In this document: positions 11,104-23,266 of the stretch, in pieces
How positions within the stretch are numbered: position 1 is the first letter of the stretch
How the letters are laid out: every line of letters begins with the position of its first letter
Assembly: GCF_001411555.2 (NCBI RefSeq)
Contig: NC_049914.1
Coordinates: forward strand, 16,674,298-16,738,297
Reading direction: 5' to 3'
Length of the DNA stretch: 64,000 bases
Origin: Juglans regia
Lineage: Eukaryota > Streptophyta > Magnoliopsida > Fagales > Juglandaceae
Translations under genes and position numbers: made by a program
Notes under the pieces: model-generated
Told to the model about the DNA's origin: nothing
Databases searched by the model: none
The model's input: the letters and a program-made list of their open reading frames with translations, nothing else

Positions 11104-11177
11104 TGTGATGACCCGAGCTTGTCTAAGCATGACCCACATAATTCATTCTTAGTTGCCATGGCATTTTAAGAGCTTTA

Positions 11178-11397
11178 GGGTAGGTTTGAGGGGTGAGATG
11201 AGAATTTTGTGTTTTGTTTTGAAGTTTAAAATATTAAATTTTAATATTATTATTGTTTTGGGATTTGAAAAAGGTGTATTGAGATTTGAAAAAGTTGAAT
11301 TGTTTATTATATTTTGTATGGGGATTTGAAAAAGGTGTAATGATGAGATGAGATGAGATGAGAATTTTGTGTTTTGTTTTTGGCCCCAAACCTGCCC
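11178..11397. mobile_element. Tourist-like (PIF/Harbinger) MITE A
   Basis: The ends are inverted (GGGTAGGTTTGAGGGG and CCCCAAACCTGCCC) and flanked by TTA on both sides (11175-11177, 11398-11400). The interior is AT-rich with repeated GATGAGATGAGATGAGA. It is the same family as 58082-58306. It is non-coding, and a trinucleotide TTA/TAA target is typical of PIF/Harbinger MITEs. Confidence 0.85.
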
Positions 11398-11400
11398 TTA

Positions 11401-14400
11401 GTTACTTTTGGAAGGCTTTAGAGTTTTTGATTTAGTAATTTGAGCCTAAGAGGGGAGTGACCCTAGAATGCCTTCTAATTTTTGGCCCTATTTAGAAACC
11501 CAAGCCCAATGGCTTTAGGTCCATGACCCAAGCCTTAGTTACTAATGCCATGTGTCATGCATGTGTTGCATTATGAATCTGGTCTTGATAGTGGGCTAAG
11601 GGGGGAGAGAAGTGTAGGGAAACACCAAAGGGTGGCTTGCACGCCTACCCTAGAAGTTTTGCCACTTAGAAACCTTCTAGAAGAATCAAGGGACAAAAGG
11701 AACCTAGGAAGACTAAAGGGTTTTTGGTCAATCCATTTTCCCACATGCCTAGAACATTGTTTGGCCGTATTTTCGAGTTCCAAGGTAGATTTCTTGGAAA
11801 TGGAAGCCTAGGGAAGAGGAAGAGAGTTTCTCTAGAAATATGCATGGGAAATCGAAAGGGGCATATGTGATTTTGGATTTTTGTCCGACTTTGCCAAGTG
11901 TCAAGCATGCATTAAGCTTCTAGAAGATTAGATGAAGGGACTCTTGTATCAAATGACAAATATGCCCCTAGAATTTTGGCTACCACATTTCCAATGCACC
12001 TCTTCACTTGCCACTTGTCACTTAGGTTATTTTTAGACCAATGGCACATGAGGAGTCACCTAGGGAAGATGCACTAGGAGATGAAGCATCAATTTGGGAA
12101 GTGGAAGAGAGAGTGGATGACTAGGGCATGACACACACCTATGCCATGTGTCACTCATGCAAAGTTCATCTCTTGGGAAAAGGAAGAGACATGGAGTGAT
12201 TTTACCTCTTTGCCCTAATGTGCAATGCACTTAGTTGGGAATTGGAAGGGGCATATAGAAGGAAAAGGAGGATTTCGGCTAAAGGAAGGACCCACACACC
12301 ACCCAAGCCTTTTTGCCTTCCCAATGCAATCCAAAGGTGGGGAACACCAAGGGTCATTTCGGCTAGAGAGAAAGGAAAAGGCAAAGGCCACTTGTCTTAC
12401 ATGCAATGGACTTCAAGCAACCAATGAGGGATTGAGGAAACTTCTATAAAAAGGGAAAAGAGCCACACACCCAAGACTTTCTTCTTGGTCATTTTTGAGT
12501 TTTGCATGTGTCAACTTCTCTACATTCATCTCACACCTTCACTGGAAGATTCTTGCACTTTCTTTCCAACCAATCAAGGGAGATTCTTTTTCAAGAGAGG
12601 ATTTATCCACCATCAAGGATAGACAAGGTAAGGATTGGTTTTCCTTAGTCTTGCACACACAAGTCACATTCTCAACTCAAAATGAGGTTCAAATCTCATG
12701 AAGATTTCGAGAATGGTGAAATACACACACTTCTACCCTTATGGAAGAAGGTTTTAGGGTTTTCAAGGAACCCTTGAAGCCAAATGGTGGGGGATGTATA
12801 CCCTCCATGTTTTTCGATCACCACGGGTATTCATCTTGTTTCAAATTATTATTATTATTATTTTTATTTTTTTACTACATGAATGAAATGAAGAGGTTTT
12901 GACCTAAGAACCCTAAAGGCCGAATGGTTTGAGATCAAGTGATGCCCTAGAAATCCTCACACACTCAAGAACATGAAATATGATTTTTCTAGACACTTTC
13001 TAATGAAGCACATTTGGATTTACAGCTTGCTAGTATTTCCTTACGTGGATTTTTGTAAGTATACACTCAACTTACTCTTGGTTAATACTTGTATATATTT
13101 GTGTAAATCATTTCATTGTTATGTTTGCTTTGATTACTATTTCTTATTTGTTTATTTGAATATGCCTATGTGATCTTGGAATATGAGTATTACATGAATG
13201 GTATGATTCGGTTTAAGATGAAAATGGCAATAATGTTCTTAGCATGTTTCGGTTCTAAGGAAAACATTGTGGTTGATTTGTGTTACTTGATGATTCGGCT
13301 ATACCATGTTTTGGAAGTTTCAGATCTTGGCCAAATACCATGATTTTAAGTTTCATTTCATTATGCTTTGATTTCTAAACAAATATGTTGGAAGAAGAAG
13401 CATGTTCAAGTGATGATTCTTCATGTTTTTGCATCTATATGTTTAGGCCAAGGCCTTTTCTCATGGTTCCATGTATGTGTTTTGATATCTCATGTGATTT
13501 ATATTATCATGCTATGAATTAAACATGTTACGCTTGGTTATTTCATACACGGCATTTCATATGTCATATGTCAAGTGTAAGTACGCATGCTATAAGTCTC
13601 ATGTTATGCATTTGGAGAAAAGTGTTTTCAAAGAAAATAGTTTAAAAACTTTTATCACGACCCCAAGTGCTAGGGTGGGGGAATGACCTAGTGGAACTCC
13701 TCTATCCACTTTGGAGTGTTTAAGAATAGAGTGGTAACTCCTGCGTCGACAAAGTATCGTCAACGAGTCTTAAATGGATTCTTTTCAAAGAATGCCGATG
13801 CGAGGAAGTGTCTAACGCTAGTGGGTGCATAAGGCATATAACCCAACGAAGTAAGGTCGAGTTAATATGAATCTTTGTTTATGACGTATTTATCAAAGTG
13901 CACGGATCGATGATGGTGTGGTAACTAGCAGGAACACGCGGTACAAAGGCGAACCGTGTTGTGTCCACCCTCTGAACAAGAATAAGAGCTTATGTAATAA
14001 GGATTACTTGATGAAAATCTCGTGATATGATAAGGATCACTCGATGCAAATCTTGTGATATGTTCTGATAAGACAAGTTATGATTAAGATCACGTGAATA
14101 AGAAAAAGTTAAGAAGTTTTTCTGAAAAGTTAAGTTTCTGTTACAAGTCTTTTGAAAATGGTCAAGTCATATATCAAGTATATGTCCATGCACGCATTTC
14201 ATGATGTATCTCTTGTATGCTTGTGTTAATTGTGGTATGTTGTGTTGATTACTTGCTGAGATTTATTGAAATCTCATTGTGGTAGTTTTCACTACTATTC
14301 CCCAACTAGAATGCTAGAAGTTGTTACAAGTATCCCGGACACCCAAGAAACATGAACCTCTCTGGAGTGAGGCTCGAAGGCCTCGGCTGACGCAAAGGCA

Positions 14401-14914
14401 ACGGCAACGGCAACGGCAAAGGACTTAGGTTTGACACCGCTCGAGCCTCAGCAATCCCATGGGGTTTTTTGGTGTTTGTCTCCTGATGGAACAATAGTTA
14501 TGAAGAAAATGGGAACCTAAGTTGTTTTGGTAGAGCAAAAAGAAGAAGGAACCTATGGTTTAGATCTCAACTTTTGTGGAACTATGTTTTGAGAAGGTCC
14601 CGTGTTTTGGGAGATTTAAACTATACTCTATGCTTTTGGGATGCTATATCTATATGATACATGTTTATACTTTTTGGATAATGTTAGGATATGATGTTAG
14701 TAAGGTGGCCATGTGCCTTGCAATTGCTTATCGCATTGCTTAGATTATCCGACCTTTACTATTTTTCCGCTGCTACGTTATTGCATACTGCTTGTGTACT
14801 TAGGTGCATAGATATTTACCTCATCGTAAATATCTAGGATCTAGTGTGGTTGTTCCATAGATTCTTCGTCATCGTCGTCGTTCATTCAGAATCTCCCATA
14901 TCGATGGTGGAGTG
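11401..14914. other. Gene-free body of solo LTR X
   Basis: No coding region is credible. The stretch holds LTR-like sequence with short direct repeats, e.g. GGCAAC repeats near 14395-14417 and paired GATAAGGATCAC-like units near 13995-14045. A transcription start may lie near 12440-12480, where CTTCTATAAAAAGG precedes CACACACCCAAGAC. Confidence 0.5.
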
Positions 14915-15200
14915 TGTTACGTGTAAATACCAGAGCAATACCCACATATTCCACGGCCTAAATGCCGGAACTAGAGAGAATCATTTGAGAGAGAGATTTC
15001 TTGTTTTTTTTATTTTTTTTTTATTTTTTATGCAAGTATCATCCAAAGGGGAGAGGGGCTATGTAAATAGTCCCTCTAAGTGTAACCCTCGGCAGGCCCT
15101 TAATGGCCAGTCATCAAGTCTCATGAAGTGGTTTAAGAACCACTTCATAACCACCAAGAGAAGGTGAAGGGGTGCCCACTATGGGTGCCCCTTTCTTACA
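14915..15200 (-). repeat. C1 3' LTR (left, diverged)
   Basis: It ends GGGTGCCCCTTTCTTACA, against GGGTGCCCCTCCATCTAACA in the right LTR. It shares the GAGAGAGAG...TTTTTT block and the TATATAGTCC/AAATAGTCC block. The start at TGTTACG is less certain, and it is shorter than the right copy. Divergence is high, so either the element is old or the two LTRs come from related elements. Confidence 0.55.
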
Positions 15201-17338
15201 TCTCCCACTCACACATAGTGGGCAAGACCCCAGGTCTGCATCCCTCAATATGTTCTCAATCTTGTTCATACTGACAAATAGGCAGTGCGACCATCGAGCA
15301 CAACTGTAAAAGAAAAATGGGAGCACTATACCAAATCTCTCCTAGAGAAAACCAGCATAGCAACATCCCTAAAATGGGAGCACTATACCGATTCATTTGG
15401 TCACATCAGACTAAGCATCCCTAATCCCTCTCGAGTCCAAATGACTTAGAGCAATGCTCAATCTCCATAAAACATGATGTACTCACAATTATATTGCAAC
15501 TCCCAGGAAGCAACATAACTTGCCGGCAATGAGTACACACCATTATCGATGTGTTACCAAATAGTCTTCCCTTCACGCTCATGTCATTTAGTTTCAGTTT
15601 AGTCGCTTTCCCAGCAATGCCTCTATAGACCGCATCATTCATGGCCATAGATAACATTCCAAAGTAGCAGACACTAAAACATCAACCTCGTGACATAGTC
15701 AAAGGTCTCCTAAGGGCATAAATAAATTAAGGTCATCAATTATAACCTATAGGACTCACACGGTGAGGAAGTAGGGAACCATTCACTCACCTCTACTGTT
15801 GGTCGTAAAAGCACATGTAGTATGAAATACATGTTATGGTGGAGTTCTCTTTTCAAAGAAAGAGCGTATATCTATTCTCAATTCACCGTACAGATCTTAG
15901 TCTAGTCGCTATCTCAGCGCCTAACCCGAGTCCCCCCATTTGCTCGCTATCCAAAGCGCCAAAGAGGATCTCGTATCTGGCTAAACCACAGGCTACATGG
16001 ATTGTGGGTAACCATGAACGGTTCTTAGACCTCATCTTAGCTCCCACTAAGGCGACATATCTTTTGTGTCTTACAACTTATCCCTCTCTGGACAAGTACC
16101 GAGTGACACATTGTCTCATCTTTGCTCGCTACCTCTTTGTAGCGCCAAAGGCGATCGCTCGTGTGAGTGAGCCGATCTAAGCCTGTCAATAGAACTTTTT
16201 CACCGTAACTCCTAAATTTATGGTGAATGTGTGTGCATACCAGAGAATGCTTCCAATCACGCCACATGATCATAGAATACATCAGTATCATGTGCATGAC
16301 GAGCAATACCGTGAGGTACAGAGAAATCACATGGTCAACAACAAATTATTAAACCACAACTCTCAAGTGGTGTTTAATGACCGTTTCTCTCCATACATAT
16401 TCTAATGTATAGTAACTTTCCAAAACATGCTCCTACTAAGAGACTCAGCTTTTACATGTAAAAGTCCATTGCACAATCATGAAGTCAGCGCTGACTCATC
16501 GCGAATCTCATTTAGGTCAAACTCACAATATAAGCCGTAGATTCTAGTCAGCAAGTCTAACTGCGATTTTTAAGAATCTACAAAGTGACCACAAATGTTA
16601 TTCAACAAACTTAATTTGCGATTTCGATGTTTCATTTAAATCTCTTGCACTCAACAAAAGCATGTGAGATAACCATAATTTATTTTTCATTAAGGGTAAA
16701 GCGATTAAGACCTTTGCCCCCAAAGACAATCATAATAGTCTAGTCGTTACTTCATTTTTTTTTAACGTTGCGCGGAGAGGTAGCGCAGGTGCAATGGTGC
16801 ACCTTGTGGCGCTGAAAGGGCAGCGCCGAAAGGAGCAACACTGCCAAGGAGTGCACCATGGAGAGCAGCACCCCCTGCTGCAAACAGAGTGGCGAGCTCC
16901 TCCACGGAATCGCTGCTTTCTTCTGAGCTCTGCCACTTGCAGAGGAGCACGATAGCTCCGCGGCTCCCCAACATGCGGCTGCAGCGCTTCTACTGGCAAG
17001 ATGTGGTGGTGATGTAGACGGGGCATCACCATGGATGGTGGGGTAACCCATGCATAGTCCTATCAATGGACCTCATCTTAGCTCCCACTAAGGCGACATA
17101 ACTTTGTGTCAACCAACTTATCCATTTGGACAAGTACCTAGGGACACAGTGTCTCATCTTTACTCGCTACTTAAGCGCTAGAGGCGATCGCTCGTGTGAG
17201 TGAGCCGATCTAAGCCTGTTGACATATCTTGTGTATGTGTATTAAAAACAATACGATAAAGACAAGAACTGAATCATATTGTATTAATATCCCAAAGGAA
17301 ATGTTACATCTTCATGTCATTTGAAACACAAATTACAT
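15201..17338. repeat. C1 3' untranslated region with internal repeats
   Basis: About 180 bp at 16027-16195 recurs at 17068-17219 (shared: CTCATCTTAGCTCCCACTAA and GCGATCGCTCGTGTGAGTGA). A shorter third echo, GCTCGCTATCCAAAGCGCC, lies near 15943-15961. Between them, 16756-17050 is GC-rich with many GGTGCAC- and GCGCC-type words. Overlapping open frames there have no recognisable content. There is no gene. Confidence 0.6.
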
Positions 17339-19990
17339 TTATAGTCTACGCAGTCCTAGATTCCTAACATGAGCCTCGAAGACATCTGTTGCTATAGGCT
17401 TTGTTAAGGGATCAACAACCATGTGACTCGTAGAAAGATGTTTCAGAACCACTTCCTTTTGCACTATCATGTCTCTGATGTAGTGATATCTGATATCTAT
17501 GTGTTTGGTTCTTCCATGATACTTTGAGTCCTTAGCATATGCGAGAGCTGCCATGCTATCGCAGAATATCGTCACCGGATCTGATGTATCCGTGCTAATG
17601 TCTAAATGCTTGAGGAACCTCTGTAACCAAACAACTTCTTGAATTGCTGCAGAACAAGCTATGTATTTTGCCTCCATGGTGGATAAAGCTATACAGGGTT
17701 GTTTCTTGCTGCTCCATGTAAGGGCGCCTTGGTTGAGCAGAAAGACATACCCAATGGTTGATTTACGCTCATCTAGGTCGCTGCCCCAATCGGCATCATT
17801 GTAACCTCTTAGTTGCAAATCTGAACCCTGATAGCACAGCACATAGTCCGCAGTTCCCTTGAGATATCGCATAATCCTTTTGACCGCTTTCCAGTGAGCT
17901 AGTCCGGGATTAGATTGGAATCTACTCACTAAGCCAACTGCATAGCATATGTCAGGCCGAGTACACATCATTGCATACATCAGACTACCCACAACATTAG
18001 CATAAGGGACACGTGCCATCTTTTTTTTTCTTTTTGAGTCTTAGGACACATCACTTTAGACAAGTTCTCGCTTCTTGCAATAGGGGTGTCAATGGGTTTA
18101 CATCCATTCATTAGGAAGCACTCGAGGACTTTCTTTATGTAAGTCTGTTGAGACAAACACAAAAGTCTCTTTGAGCGATCTATGTAGATTTTAACTCCCA
18201 GAATGTATTCTGCCTCACCCATATCCTTCATCTCAAAATGAAGGATAACCACTCTTTTGTGACGGCTATCAACCCTTTATTATTTCCAGCTAGTACTATG
18301 TCGTCAACATATAATGACAACATAATGAAACTCTTCTTAGACCTTTTGAGATAAACACAATGATCCTCTGTGATCATCGTAAACCCATTCGAAAGAATGG
18401 CTCGATGGAATATGAGGTACCATTGTCTAGATGATTGCTTTAGGCCATATATAGATCGTTTGAGCTTGCACACTTTGCGCTCTTGACCTTTGACCACAAA
18501 ACCCGTTGGTTGATCCATATAGATCTCCTCATCTAGGTCTCCATTGAGAAATGTTGTCTTAAAGTCCATCTGGTAGAGTTCCAAATCCATGTTTGCTATT
18601 ATAGCTAGAATCAGGCGAATTGAGGCAAGGCTCACCACTGGTGAAAAAGTCTCCTCATAGTCTATACCTTCCTGTTGGGTATATCCTTTCGCCACTAAGC
18701 GAGCTTTGTACTTATCTATTGATCCATCCGACTTGCGTTTGACCTTAAGAACCCATTTGTTCCCAATAGTCTTACGCCCTATTGGTAGATCAACCAGATC
18801 CCAGACCTGGTTAGTCTTCATAGACTCAATTTCATCATTAAGAGCATTCATCCACTCATCTTTAGTAGAAGATGAGAGAGCCTCATAAATTGTCCTAGGC
18901 TCGTCATCATCATGCAGAGTTACTGTAAAAGCTTCCCCTTCAATCTCAAAACGACGACGGGGAATACTTTCACGCGTGCTTCTACGCGGTTGAGGTTGTT
19001 GTGATTGATTGACAAATGATGTGCTCCCACTCGGATTCAAATAATTTGTAGGAGCTTGAAGAATTTCTTCCTCATTCTCAACTAAATTCCTTGGAGCACT
19101 TTCCTCTTGTTCCACAATCTCATGAAGTTCTAAACTCCTATCAACCTCACCTTTACTTGGAAACTCATCTTCAATGAAATCCACATCTCGTGACTCAATC
19201 TCAGTCACACTTCCATCAAATTGTTCACCTATTAATACATACCCTTTAGAGTGTTCTGAGTATCTTATAAAGATACACTTCTTCCCTCTAGGGCCTAACT
19301 TCCCATACTTATGAGAAAGATCATGAACAAAACCCGTTGAACCCCATGGCCACAAGTTACTCAAATTGGGTTTCTCGCCGGAACATAGTTCATATGGTGT
19401 GGAAGTTACTGATTTGGAGGGCACTCGATTAAGAATGTAGGCAGTAGTCAAAAGTGCATCCCCCCAAAAAGAAATTGGTAGGTTTGCTTGCGTCATCCTT
19501 AACCTAACCATCTCAAGCAGTGTTCGATTTCTCCTTTCCGCCACGCTATTTTGGTGGGGCGTACTCGGCATTGTCAACTGTCTTTTGATTCATTTTTCAT
19601 CACAGAGCCTTTTAAATTGCTCAGAGATATATTCTTGTCCTCGGTCAGTTCTTAGAGCTTTTAAACTCTTGTCTAACTGATTCTCAACCAGTCTTAGATA
19701 TCGCCTAAAGCATTCCAATGCTTCAGACTTATGGGAGATTAAGTAGACATGATCGTAACGTGAAAAATCATCTATAAATGTAAGTAGATACCTCCGTGTC
19801 TTGCCCTCACACTCATTGGACCACAGATGTCTGAGTGGACTAATTGCAGTGGAAAAGATGCCATTGTGGATTTTCCAAACGGTTTTCTCTTAGCTTTTCC
19901 CATTAGACAATGTTCACATGTGGGCAAGAAGACCTTAGCGAGATTGCCTATTAGGCCTTCTCTAGCTAACCTAGCCATTCTATCTTACCC
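17339..19990 (-). pseudogene. C1 pol: integrase, reverse transcriptase, RNase H
   Basis: Read leftward: a GAG-pre-integrase piece (CEHCLMGKAKRKPFGK, LVHSDICGPM) at 19978-19772; the integrase end with SVAERRNRTLLEM, keeping the catalytic Glu, and FWGDALLTTAYILNRVPSKS from 19577; the copia RT with KARLVAKGYTQQEGIDYEET and LSLYVDDIVLAGN; then YANVVGSLMYAMMCTRPDI, and RNase H with EAKYIACSAAIQEVVWL and KHIDIRYHYIRD, ending at 17339. Frame changes lie near 19580-19770, 18230 and 18020. The middle of the integrase core is in broken frames. The enzymes would copy and integrate the element; this copy cannot. Confidence 0.9.
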
Positions 19991-20218
19991 TATATGGCCA
20001 AGCCTAGCATGCTATTTATATGAATCCAAATTATCAGATGTAGAAAGAAAAGCAATAGACTTATTTATATTTGAATATTCCAAATTCAAAATCATAAAAC
20101 CATCTTGAAGAAAAGCATTGCCATAAAACACATGACCAAAATAAAAGGAAACATAATTGTTTTCAAATACAATTCGAAAACCAAGTCTTAATAGAGTGAC
20201 TACAGAAAGTAAGTTTCG

Positions 20219-21327
20219 TCAGATCTCGAGAGCGTATAGCACATTGTGGAGGAAAAGAGTGCGGCCACCCCGCAAGTCCAGCTTGTAGGTACCAAGTCCC
20301 AGTACCTCCAAGCTAGCTCCATTCCCCACCTTGATATCATGGCTCCCAGCTGGAATCTGGCGATACTCCACAAATCCGACTCTGTCTCGCGCTATGTGTT
20401 CGGTCGCTCCTGAATCAATAGTCCACACAGGATAGGAGTGAGCAACCATCATATGGCTAGTTACAAAAACAGTGCGAGAAAAGTCAGAGTGTACCTTCTT
20501 CGGCTCAGTGTAGTCATGAGCGAAGTGGCCATTCTTTCCACAGTTGAAGCACTCTAATTTTGACTTGTTCTTCCCGCGCTTGCCCCTCTTGTTGCGCTGA
20601 GAAGTTCCTGATACCTTCTTAATTTGTCCAGCAGCAACCCCATTCTTGGACTTCTTGCGCTTAGGCCTTGATGCCTTACGCGAACCATAATCAGCCACAT
20701 AGGCCGTGTGATTGGGCTTGGCAGCCTCTAGGCACTCAGCTTCCAATTCCAAGTGATGCGAGACATCATCAAAGTCTTTGATATTCTCGTTATGCGTCAG
20801 GTTCTGGCTCATTTTCTCTCAAGAATTCGATAGTGATCTTATCACTGCCTGGACTTGCTGTTCATCAGTCAGGTTGTTTCCTGCCGACTTAACCTCGCGG
20901 ATCATGGTTGACATAGCCCTAAGATGCTGCTTCATCATGTGGTCAGAGCGCATCTTATAGGAGTCAAACCTCATGTTAACCCACGCAACCTAGTGGCTTA
21001 AGTTCCACCAAACTTCAACTTCAAAGCGTCCCACATGCTTTGGGCAGTGTCATAGATCTCGAACTCACACATTAGATCATTGTGCATGCTGCTTAACATT
21101 ATTATGCGCGCGCACCGACTTTTCTTAGCCCATTGAGTATAGGCTAGTTGATCTATCTTGTGTTGTTCCGAGGTCCCTTCCTTGGGCTTAGTAAGGGAGT
21201 GAGATAAGACCTCCAAGACCTCTTGCTCATCTAAGACATATTGGATCTTGCGATGCCAAATGTCGTAGTTCTCCCCATCCAATTTCTCCCCTTTGTTTAA
21301 ATCGGCAACTATACTCTTGGATGTCAT
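20219..21327 (-). pseudogene. C1 gag and protease
   Basis: It starts at ATG 21327 (MTSKSIVADLNKGEKLDGEN) with the UBN2-type gag (YDIWHRKIQYVL, SMWDALKLKFGGT). After a gap and shift the frame resumes at 20812. The zinc knuckle reads CFNCGKNGHFAHDY, where the fourth ligand is Tyr instead of Cys, a single G-to-A change. The protease follows with WTIDSGATEHI and NGASLEVLGLG. Both shift and lost ligand show decay. Confidence 0.88.
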
Positions 21328-22223
21328 TTCACTACAATATGCAAAGAAGGGATATTACACACACACCTAAGAAATCTGCTGCGTCCATCCAAGTTAGAAA
21401 AAAAATAATTTAGACATGTCGCAAGATCGAAAAATCGCTAGGCTTCAGAATCATCTCTTGCGCCACAATATCCAATTATTAAATTTCTAACCTAATTTCC
21501 GTGCAAATTCAAAAAAAATATAGGAGAATTAATCATAAATCTCAACCATACTCCCACTATCTTAAGTAGTCATCTAGTCCTAGTCACATGTAAAGACATA
21601 ACCTACTAAAATCGCAGTAACCTTTTGGGCCAGTCTACAAGGACAGCAACTCCAACCACAGTAACCTGTTGGGTCAGTATACAAAGATGGTTCATATAAG
21701 ACCATTACAATCCATTTTTCTTGTTCCATCAGTGCATTTACAGTTCTTACTGGGTTCACTGTGGTCTTTTGGCTATACAGTGCATTTACAGTTCTTACTA
21801 GGGTAACTGTAATTTTTTTTCAATCTATCATTTACACTGACAATTCTAATTAAGACTACTTAGTGGGAACTTTTCTATTTTATCAATAAAGACTAATGTA
21901 TAAACATTCAAGTCTAACATTCATAGATGATAAAATAATCACATATCCACATGTTCAATTCACATATACATGTAATCACATTTAATACAACAAATTAAAT
22001 AAAAGATCACATGTAATGTAACATAAAAAAAATAGCATGAATATAACTATATATTCACATGTGATCACATTTAATCTAAAACATTAAATAAAAAATCACA
22101 TGTAATATAACAATATATCTAAGCATATATTAAATCATGCAAAGAAATTTTTTTGTTTTTTTTTAATAGAAAAAAAATAAATGCATAATAAATACATTAA
22201 AAGAAACCCCACCTAAACCAAAG
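21328..22223. other. C1 leader, AT-rich part
   Basis: There is no gene. It contains two pairs of short direct repeats: CAGTAACC...GGGCCAGT/GGGTCAGT near 21622-21680, and GTGCATTTACAGTTCTTACT near 21731 and 21780. Below these is AT-rich sequence with repeated ATCACATGTAAT-like words (21960-22110). Confidence 0.5.
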
Positions 22224-22296
22224 GTAAGTCGCAACCCAGTGGTGCGCGCAGCCTTTGACCGGTGGTCCTGGGTTCGAGTCCCAGGGATGCCAATTT
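22224..22296 (+). other. tRNA-like segment (SINE head or tRNA relic)
   Basis: A clear T-arm is present: CTGGG, loop TTCGAGT, CCCAG (B-box GGGTTCGAGTCC). An A-box-like CCAGTGGTGCGCGC lies upstream at the right distance. The 3' acceptor strand GGATGCCA has no partner at the 5' end, so it is not an intact tRNA. It lies inside the C1 leader and could be the head of a tRNA-derived SINE. Confidence 0.45.
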
Positions 22297-22604
22297 CATC
22301 CCCTTCTTTTTATTTTCTATTAAAAAATGGGCTTAAACAAGGTTGGGCTTTGAAAAAAAATGGCCCAGACATTTTTTTTTTAACTGTAGAAAGCCCAGCC
22401 CATTTTTTTTATTAGGTTTTTTTTATTAGGCCCGGAAGTAAACAAATGACCATTAGGTCATCTTCTTCCTCCATTCGGCTACTGTTCATGTGAACAGTAG
22501 TTGTTCCACAGCAGCAGCGGAGACGCCGCTGGAGACTCCCACGCAGCACCGCAGGCGTCGAAAAAAATCCGTCCAAGCAGTTGGGTGCTGCCGCACCACC
22601 TCTG

Positions 22605-22754
22605 TGGTGCGCGCTGCACCTCTGTGGTGCGCATTGCACCGCGGTGGTGGGCGCAGCACCTCGCTAGTGCACGCTGCACCGTAGTGGTGTGCTGCACCGC
22701 GGTGGTGCGCGCTGCACCGTAGTGGTGAGCACAGCACCTTGCGGTGGTGCGAGG
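22605..22754. repeat. 20-bp GC-rich tandem repeat in the C1 leader
   Basis: About seven and a half imperfect copies of a 20-bp unit, TGGTGCGCGCTGCACCNNNG, begin at 22605, 22625, 22645, 22665, 22685 (18 bp), 22703, 22723 (22 bp) and 22745. Each unit is itself close to an inverted repeat (GGTGC...GCACC). It stands out from the AT-rich surroundings. Confidence 0.85.
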
Positions 22755-22864
22755 CCTTTTTTTTTTTTTTTAAACAGATAAAAAAAAAGAGGATAAAAAA
22801 GACACCATACAAGCCTCAAGCATATGCAAGAAAAAGTTATAAACTGGAAGCAATTCAAAAATAT

Positions 22865-22875
22865 CTCTGATACCA
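22865..22875 (-). promoter_or_regulatory. C1 primer binding site
   Basis: The minus strand reads TGGTATCAGAG, the standard complement of the 3' end of plant initiator Met tRNA, one base inside the LTR. This fixes the strand and the LTR border. Confidence 0.9.
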
Positions 22876-22876
22876 A

Positions 22877-23258
22877 TGTTAGAATGCACAGCAGAAAAGT
22901 ATCTCAAGCTCAGCTTATAAAATTGCTCCACAAGTTTTTCCAGATTGATAAATTCCAAGCGTTTCCTCTTAGTGGTGAAAGTGTACTACGTAGTATAAAA
23001 CTAGAGTAACACTTAATAGATCCACAGCCTCAATATTTTATTAAGAGAGAACAAAAAGAGAGAGAGCCTTTTTTGTATTTTAGATAGTGCCAAAACACAA
23101 TTGAGTATATAGTCCTCCTCTTGCACAGCTGGCCTTAAAGGCTAGCCTTCAATTGTATTGTGAAACGGCAGTAACGCATGGCTTAAGCCATGCGTTACAT
23201 GTGTTACAAGCAACTGCAGGAGGGGGTCAGCCCCACGTGGGTGCCCCTCCATCTAACA
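22877..23258 (-). repeat. C1 5' LTR (right)
   Basis: It runs TGTTAG...CTAACA (382 bp, perfect six-base terminal inversion). It contains a palindrome GTAACGCATGGC/GCCATGCGTTAC near 23172-23199 and a minus-strand TATA-like CTATATACTC near 23105-23114. Confidence 0.88.
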
Positions 23259-23266
23259 GTGCCACA

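Larger units (their letters stand above)
14915..23258 (-). mobile_element. C1: decayed Ty1/copia element, minus strand
   Basis: It has an initiator-Met primer site and 5' LTR at the right, gag, protease, integrase, RT and RNase H in copia order leftward, a polypurine tract (pyrimidines 15201-15206 on the plus strand) and a diverged 3' LTR at the left. The left flank is GAGTG and the right flank GTG. This fits a GAGTG duplication that lost two bases on the right, but that is inference. Non-coding leader (about 1.5 kb) and trailer (about 2.1 kb) are unusually long. All frames are broken. Confidence 0.8.
11104..23266. mobile_element. X: long solo LTR inserted in the G1 LTR, itself carrying C1
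   Basis: The left end is TGTGATGACCCGAG and the right end GTGCCACA, so the termini are TGTG...CACA. CGTGG flanks both sides (11099-11103 and 23267-23271). Without C1 and the MITE the sequence is roughly 3.6 kb and has no gag or pol, which fits a solo LTR of a long-LTR gypsy element. Orientation is not fixed. C1 lies only about eight bases from the right end. Confidence 0.7.

Noticed and set aside
12973..13173. 66-codon hydrophobic frame in X
   Set aside because: AT-rich LTR sequence, with no context or motif.
15836..16180. 114-codon frame in the C1 3' region
   Set aside because: It overlaps the repeated non-coding block and a frame on the other strand, with no motif.
16730..17066. Three overlapping minus-strand frames of 70-104 codons
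   Set aside because: They share one GC-rich non-coding segment. Long frames are expected there because stops are rare at high GC.
22224..22296. Intact tRNA gene
   Set aside because: The T-arm is good but there is no 5' acceptor strand to pair with GGATGCC and no anticodon arm I can fold with confidence.
22605..22754. CRISPR-like array
   Set aside because: Units are contiguous without spacers and the genome is a plant.
14915..23258. A clean five-base duplication for C1
   Set aside because: Left GAGTG and right GTGCC do not match directly. Only a two-base deletion would reconcile them, so it was not listed as a duplication.
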